From: a virus
DNA length: 37,011 nt
Strand: one strand, 5' to 3'
IMG/VR virus record: IMGVR_UViG_3300024415_000017
Span: 1 to 37,011 of that record
Below, in pieces: positions 34,156 through 37,011 of the stretch (position 1 is the first letter of the stretch; each line of letters starts with the position of its first letter). The position numbers were made by a program, and so were the translations under genes. The notes below the pieces were generated by a model. The model ran no database searches. It was not told where the DNA came from and saw only the letters and a program-made list of their open reading frames with translations.

Positions 34156-34707
34156 ATGATTTTAAATAGCAGAAATAACCTTTATGATTTTAGATTTCCT
34201 AGAAAATTTGTACCAGAAGAAGTTGCAAATAAATACAAATCGTATTTAAATAGAATTCCGGGATCTTTATTAGCAGAGCCTATTGATTATATTAATTATT
34301 CTATACAGGGTATTAATGTGCCAGGAATTTCTTTTGATCCAATTACTCAAGCTGATAATGATGGAACCACAAGGTATCACAGGGGAGCAGTTCCAATTCA
34401 AAATACAATTCAAAGAGAATTTACAGTGACCATGCAATTATTAGATGGTTTTATTAATTATTGGATTATGATGGACACATTGCTTTATTATTATGCAAGA
34501 AGTACAAAAGAACCTTATACTCAGCCTTTAACATTAAGAATTTTAGATGCCGAGGGAGCTTCTGTTGCATATATGGAATTTCAAAAACCGATTATGAACT
34601 CAATAAATGAATTAAGTCTTAATATGGCACAGAACGTAGCAGAGTTTAATACATTTGAGGTTTCATTTTTTTACAATAAACTAGATCTTAGACTAGAAAT
34701 AGAATAA
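34156..34707 (+). CDS. 19: Tail tube protein family member, gp19-like
   Basis: At 183 aa this is near T4 gp19 (163 aa), and the pattern along the protein matches gp19. An early 'INVPGISF' strand is followed by 'REFTVTMQLLDGFINYWIMM', comparable in position to the gp19 segment that ends in a helix. The final strand pair (NELSLNMAQNVAEFNTFEVS) is comparable to the gp19 'GELQL...IQTFEVTL' end. gp19 hexamers stack to form the inner tube through which DNA passes. No sheath gene (gp18) is adjacent, so it could instead be a tube-like baseplate protein of the gp48/gp54 type. Confidence 0.65.
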   Translation: MILNSRNNLYDFRFPRKFVPEEVANKYKSYLNRIPGSLLAEPIDYINYSIQGINVPGISFDPITQADNDGTTRYHRGAVPIQNTIQREFTVTMQLLDGFINYWIMMDTLLYYYARSTKEPYTQPLTLRILDAEGASVAYMEFQKPIMNSINELSLNMAQNVAEFNTFEVSFFYNKLDLRLEIE

Positions 34708-34710
34708 AAA

Positions 34711-34718
34711 GATATATA
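34711..34718 (+). promoter_or_regulatory. GATATATA motif upstream of the small packaged-protein candidate
   Basis: GATATATA starts four bases after the previous stop codon and ends 16 bases before ATG at 34735 (22 before the ATG at 34741). Part of the set of five recurring leader motifs. Confidence 0.35.
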
Positions 34719-34734
34719 CTTTATAAAAAATATT

Positions 34735-35109
34735 ATGAATATGAAAACATTTAACGATTATTTAGTAGAAAACGAAATTAGTGAGCAGGACTATTCTTTA
34801 GTCAAAGAGGGCTTACAAGAAGAGTGGACTCCAGAATTAGAAGCTGAAGTAGATGCGGCTATTGAAGCATTTGAAGCTGAATATAAAAGAAAGGATGGTA
34901 CTTATGATTTAGATCGTTTAAATGAAGAGATGACTAATGAAGGTATTCTAGGTTCTATTATAGGTGGTTTAGCTGGATTTGCATTAGGTAAATCAATTGG
35001 AAAGGTTATTGCTAAAGTTTTAGGAATTCAAAAAGGTATTTTTTACGATTTATTAACTTCCAGATTAGTTGGTGCCGCTCTTGGTGCTGCAATGGGTAAA
35101 AGAATTTAA
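34735..35109 (+). CDS. Candidate internal head protein: capsid-targeting N-terminus plus glycine-zipper segments
   Basis: The 124-aa ORF has two in-frame ATGs; the second (34741) gives a protein starting MKTFNDYLVE. This matches the ten-residue T4 capsid-targeting sequence MKTYQEFIAE with identity or conservative exchange at every position, so 34741 is an attractive start. In T4 the tag sends internal proteins into the prohead and is removed by protease gp21. Next comes an acidic helical part (about 20-65), with Glu-Gly sites in LVKEG and TNEG. The C-terminal half has two hydrophobic glycine-zipper segments (GILGSIIGGLAGFALGKSIG and VGAALGAAMG) suited to membrane insertion. A DNA-ejection or pore protein packaged in the head is an attractive inference. 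Confidence 0.65.
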   Translation: MNMKTFNDYLVENEISEQDYSLVKEGLQEEWTPELEAEVDAAIEAFEAEYKRKDGTYDLDRLNEEMTNEGILGSIIGGLAGFALGKSIGKVIAKVLGIQKGIFYDLLTSRLVGAALGAAMGKRI

Positions 35110-35760
35110 ATGAATTTTATAGGAGTAGACTTCTCATTAAACTCACCAGGTATTTGTATCTGGAATGATAAAAGTAAAGTGTATCACTTTATAAGTTATC
35201 TTAAGCCTAAATCAGGTACTAAGGCTGAACAAAAAATGCAGGAAGAAATTAGCATTTTACCAGATGTCACATTAGTGGCTCAGCCAGATTTCACAAGTAA
35301 TAAAGATTATTCAAAATCAGAATTAGCTAAAGTTAAAAGATATGACAGGATGGCTGATGATATTCTTAATTTAATTGCACAGAATACATTTGAATCTGAT
35401 GGATTTACTATTGCATTTGAAGGCTCTTCTTATGGTTCTAAAATGGGAACTAATAATATGATTGACATGGCAGCAGGTGCTGCTATTTTAAAATTAAAGA
35501 TGATAAAGACTTTAAAGCCGGAAGATATCTTGACTGTAGCTCCAACCTCTCTTAAGAAGTTTGCAGGTAAAGGTAATATGAGTAAGCTACAATTATTTGA
35601 TGCCTTTAAAGCAAATACCGCTAATGACAAGTCTCTGCTTAAAAGCTCTTTCTATAAATATGTTAGGGAAATTGAAACTGGGAAAAAGGTGCCTAAACCT
35701 TTTGATGACCTTATTGATGCTTGCTATCTTGTAGCTTATACTGCTAACGCTCTGAACTAA
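35110..35760 (+). CDS. RuvC-like Holliday junction resolvase / RNase H-fold nuclease
   Basis: The 216-aa protein shows the RuvC-type arrangement of acidic residues: Asp7 in FIGVDFSLNSPGICIW, Glu104 in IAFEGSSYGSK, and Asp200/Asp203 in PFDDLIDACYLVAY near the C-terminus, plus the typical VAPTSLKKFAGKGNMSK segment (143-159). These bind two metal ions and cut branched DNA. T4 uses the unrelated endonuclease VII (gp49) to resolve branches before packaging; a RuvC-type enzyme may take that job here. Its ATG directly follows the preceding stop codon. Located between virion genes and gp32, consistent with a recombination role. Confidence 0.85.
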   Translation: MNFIGVDFSLNSPGICIWNDKSKVYHFISYLKPKSGTKAEQKMQEEISILPDVTLVAQPDFTSNKDYSKSELAKVKRYDRMADDILNLIAQNTFESDGFTIAFEGSSYGSKMGTNNMIDMAAGAAILKLKMIKTLKPEDILTVAPTSLKKFAGKGNMSKLQLFDAFKANTANDKSLLKSSFYKYVREIETGKKVPKPFDDLIDACYLVAYTANALN

Positions 35761-35794
35761 CCTTATCTTTCCTTTAAATACATTACTTATATGC

Positions 35795-35808
35795 AAGCCT
35801 ACTGGCTT
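35795..35808 (+). terminator. Small hairpin after the RuvC-like gene
   Basis: AAGCC (35795-35799), loop TACT, GGCTT (35804-35808), about 35 bases after the stop. A T-run (TTTTTTT around 35828-35834) comes about 20 bases later, too far for a classic intrinsic terminator, so this is a weak candidate. The rest of 35761-35878 shows only T-rich sequence. Confidence 0.3.
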
Positions 35809-35878
35809 TGTTCCAAACTATTTCAACTTTTTTTCAAATTAATTTTTTTAAGCTAATTTAGAAACAATTTTAAACTTA

Positions 35879-35886
35879 GATATATA
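35879..35886 (+). promoter_or_regulatory. GATATATA motif upstream of the 58-aa ORF and gp32
   Basis: GATATATA ends 37 bases before the ATG at 35924, in the 163-base gap after the RuvC-like gene. It probably serves the 58-aa ORF and gp32 as one transcript. Fifth copy of the leader motif. Confidence 0.4.
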
Positions 35887-35899
35887 ACCTATATGTTAC

Positions 35900-35912
35900 T
35901 TAAACAATTAAA
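35900..35912 (+). repeat. TTAAACAATTAAA, first copy of a 13-base direct repeat
   Basis: Identical to 36158-36170 in the gp32 leader. It lies 11 bases before the ATG of the 58-aa ORF. It may be a second binding site for gp32 on mRNA, or just similar A-rich leader sequence. Confidence 0.5.
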
Positions 35913-35923
35913 ATAACTTGTAT

Positions 35924-36100
35924 ATGTTAGTTACTACTGACTTTCTCAGTCTAGACAGAGTCCTAATAAAAATGGTGAAAGATAATAAAATCACTGCAAT
36001 TGAGCGTGATACATTACTACACAAGGCAGGGCTGCTTAAGCTTAAGGACGGTAGATGGAGAGAAAATGAAAGTACGATATTAACATTGCAAACTATTTGA
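35924..36100 (+). CDS. Small protein of unknown function, 58 aa
   Basis: Starts at ATG 35924; an in-frame TTG two codons earlier (35918) is less likely. The product is hydrophilic with mixed charge, starts MLVTTDFLSLDRVLIKMV and contains a DGRWREN segment. It could form a small helix-turn-helix-like or winged fold, but I do not recognise it. The leader repeats the 13 bases found before gp32, and a GATATATA motif lies upstream, both supporting expression. It sits alone between the RuvC-like gene and gp32. Confidence 0.55.
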   Translation: MLVTTDFLSLDRVLIKMVKDNKITAIERDTLLHKAGLLKLKDGRWRENESTILTLQTI

Positions 36101-36157
36101 AACTAAATAAAGTAGCATACTATAAGGAATGAAAGGACATTAAAGTTATTTCAAGTA

Positions 36158-36185
36158 TTAAACAATTAAACAATTTAAAGGAATT
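36158..36185 (+). promoter_or_regulatory. gp32 leader with TTAAA repeats, candidate autoregulatory operator
   Basis: TTAAA occurs at 36158, 36166 and 36175, forming TTAAACAA, TTAAACAA, then TTTAAAGG directly before ATG 36186. T4 gene 32 mRNA has a similar unstructured run of UUAAA-type repeats before its start, where gp32 binds cooperatively and represses its own translation. AAAGGA (36177-36182) is also the one Shine-Dalgarno-like element before a start codon in the window. A 5' pseudoknot, as in T4, was not identified. Confidence 0.5.
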
Positions 36186-37011
36186 ATGGCAGATTTTGAC
36201 ATTTTTAACTTGGGCGTAGAAGACGTAGAAACTCACCAAGTACAAACAAGTAACTCAACAAATGAGATTTACAAACCAACAGCAGACGATGGTAAAGACG
36301 GAACTTACAAAGCATTAATACGTTTTGTACCTAATCCAGAAAACCCTCGTAACTCACTAATCCAAAAATATGTCCACTGGTTAACTAACTCTTCAGGAGA
36401 TGGTAAATTAGTAGACAGTCCATCAACAATCGGAGAGAAATGTCCTATTGCAGACGTATTTTGGAAATTAAGAAAGTCTGACTCAGCAGTTGACCGTAAG
36501 GCATCTGAGAAACTGAAAAGACGTCAGCAGTATTATGCACTTATTAAAATCGTAAAGGATCCACAAAATCCAGATTTAGAAGGACAGTACAAAGTATTTA
36601 AATTCGGGTATAAGATCAAAGAGAAGATCGATGCTGAATTAAAACCAGACTTTGGGGAGCCAACACAAGTATTTGACCTTTTTGAAGGAAAGAACTTTGA
36701 GTTGATTATCACAAGACAAGGTGAATACAACAACTATGACAAGTCTAAATTCTCTGCAAGTAAATCAGCAATTATCTTAGAAGATGCACCAGCTGAAAGA
36801 AATAAAGAGACAATGGCGACGATCAAAACAGAATTAGACAATGCACCATCATTAGCTAACTATGACTACCGAGCATGGGATGAAGATATGCGTAGCTTTG
36901 TTAACGATGTACTTCGTATGTACCTTAACCCAGGGGAGTCTATTGCAGCCATGACCGGATCTGTAAAGAAAGAAGAAAAACCAGCACCAGCTAAAGTAGC
37001 AGAAACTGCAG
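36186..37011 (+). CDS. 32: Single-stranded DNA-binding protein gp32 (3' end outside window)
   Basis: 275 codons are visible before the window ends. The core matches T4 gp32 (301 aa): YKALIRFVPNPENPRNSLIQ, then KYVHWLT, 'PSTIGEKCPIADVFWKLRKS', 'YYALIKIVKDPQNPDLEGQ', and 'KVFKFGYKIKEKI' with the following ITRQG segment. gp32 coats single-stranded DNA in replication, recombination and repair. Of the four T4 zinc ligands (His64, Cys77, Cys87, Cys90) only His64 and one Cys (86) are present, so the zinc module appears lost. The visible end is turning Lys/Glu/Pro-Ala-rich, consistent with the linker before an acidic tail. Codon choice differs from the virion genes (more CGT, AAC, GAC), suggesting high expression. 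Confidence 0.92.
   Translation, partial: MADFDIFNLGVEDVETHQVQTSNSTNEIYKPTADDGKDGTYKALIRFVPNPENPRNSLIQKYVHWLTNSSGDGKLVDSPSTIGEKCPIADVFWKLRKSDSAVDRKASEKLKRRQQYYALIKIVKDPQNPDLEGQYKVFKFGYKIKEKIDAELKPDFGEPTQVFDLFEGKNFELIITRQGEYNNYDKSKFSASKSAIILEDAPAERNKETMATIKTELDNAPSLANYDYRAWDEDMRSFVNDVLRMYLNPGESIAAMTGSVKKEEKPAPAKVAETA

Noticed and set aside
36101-36157. Pseudoknot upstream of the gp32 start, as in T4
   Set aside because: Only a 4-bp hairpin (AGTA-GCA-TACT, about 36112-36122) could be drawn; no convincing second stem.

Overview
The window looks like part of the genome of a large, contractile-tailed, T4-related (myovirus-type) phage, probably infecting a Bacteroidetes (Flavobacteria-like) host. 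The T4 link comes from a recognisable set of baseplate genes (gp5 spike, gp25, gp6, a gp7-like wedge protein), a gp19-type tail-tube protein and a gp32 single-stranded DNA-binding protein. The host inference rests on strong A+T richness, A-rich translation starts almost without Shine-Dalgarno sequences, and Cys-bracketed tandem repeats of a kind I associate with Bacteroidetes surface and phage proteins. No rRNA, tRNA, CRISPR array or insertion sequence was seen.

Layout. 1-4133 (+): end of a probable tail hub gene, a candidate tube-initiator baseplate protein, a gp5/gpV-type spike without a lysozyme domain, and an unknown 597-aa protein. 4137-6965: an island unlike its structural surroundings, with a CCA-adding/poly(A) polymerase-type nucleotidyltransferase and a 72-aa protein on the minus strand, and a divergent four-domain ribosomal protein S1-like gene on the plus strand. 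7017-8324: an amidoligase-type enzyme with a pentapeptide-like C-terminal domain. 8329-20743 (+): virion and baseplate genes in near-continuous array (structural protein, gp25, gp6, 93-aa protein, gp7-like, small fibre-like protein, two large baseplate or fibre proteins). 20799-34142 (+): host-contact block with a 2509-aa protein with seven N-terminal Cys-bracketed repeats, a collagen-like/S74-chaperone tail fibre, a membrane-anchored protein, and an 821-aa protein with a Pro/Thr linker. 34156-35760: gp19-like tube protein, a small protein whose N-terminus closely matches the T4 capsid-targeting sequence and which ends in glycine-zipper segments, and a RuvC-like nuclease. 35761-37011: a leader region, a 58-aa ORF and gp32 running off the end.

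How the parts work together. Most of the window builds the baseplate and the receptor-contact apparatus. The middle island suggests interference with, or support of, host translation. The right end starts the replication/recombination functions. The 8-mer GATATATA occurs in five of the few longer intergenic gaps and is a candidate phage promoter element. The gp32 leader has spaced TTAAA repeats resembling the T4 gene 32 autoregulatory operator. There is no gene-free stretch over 300 bases; the longest gaps are 5534-5681 and 35761-35923.
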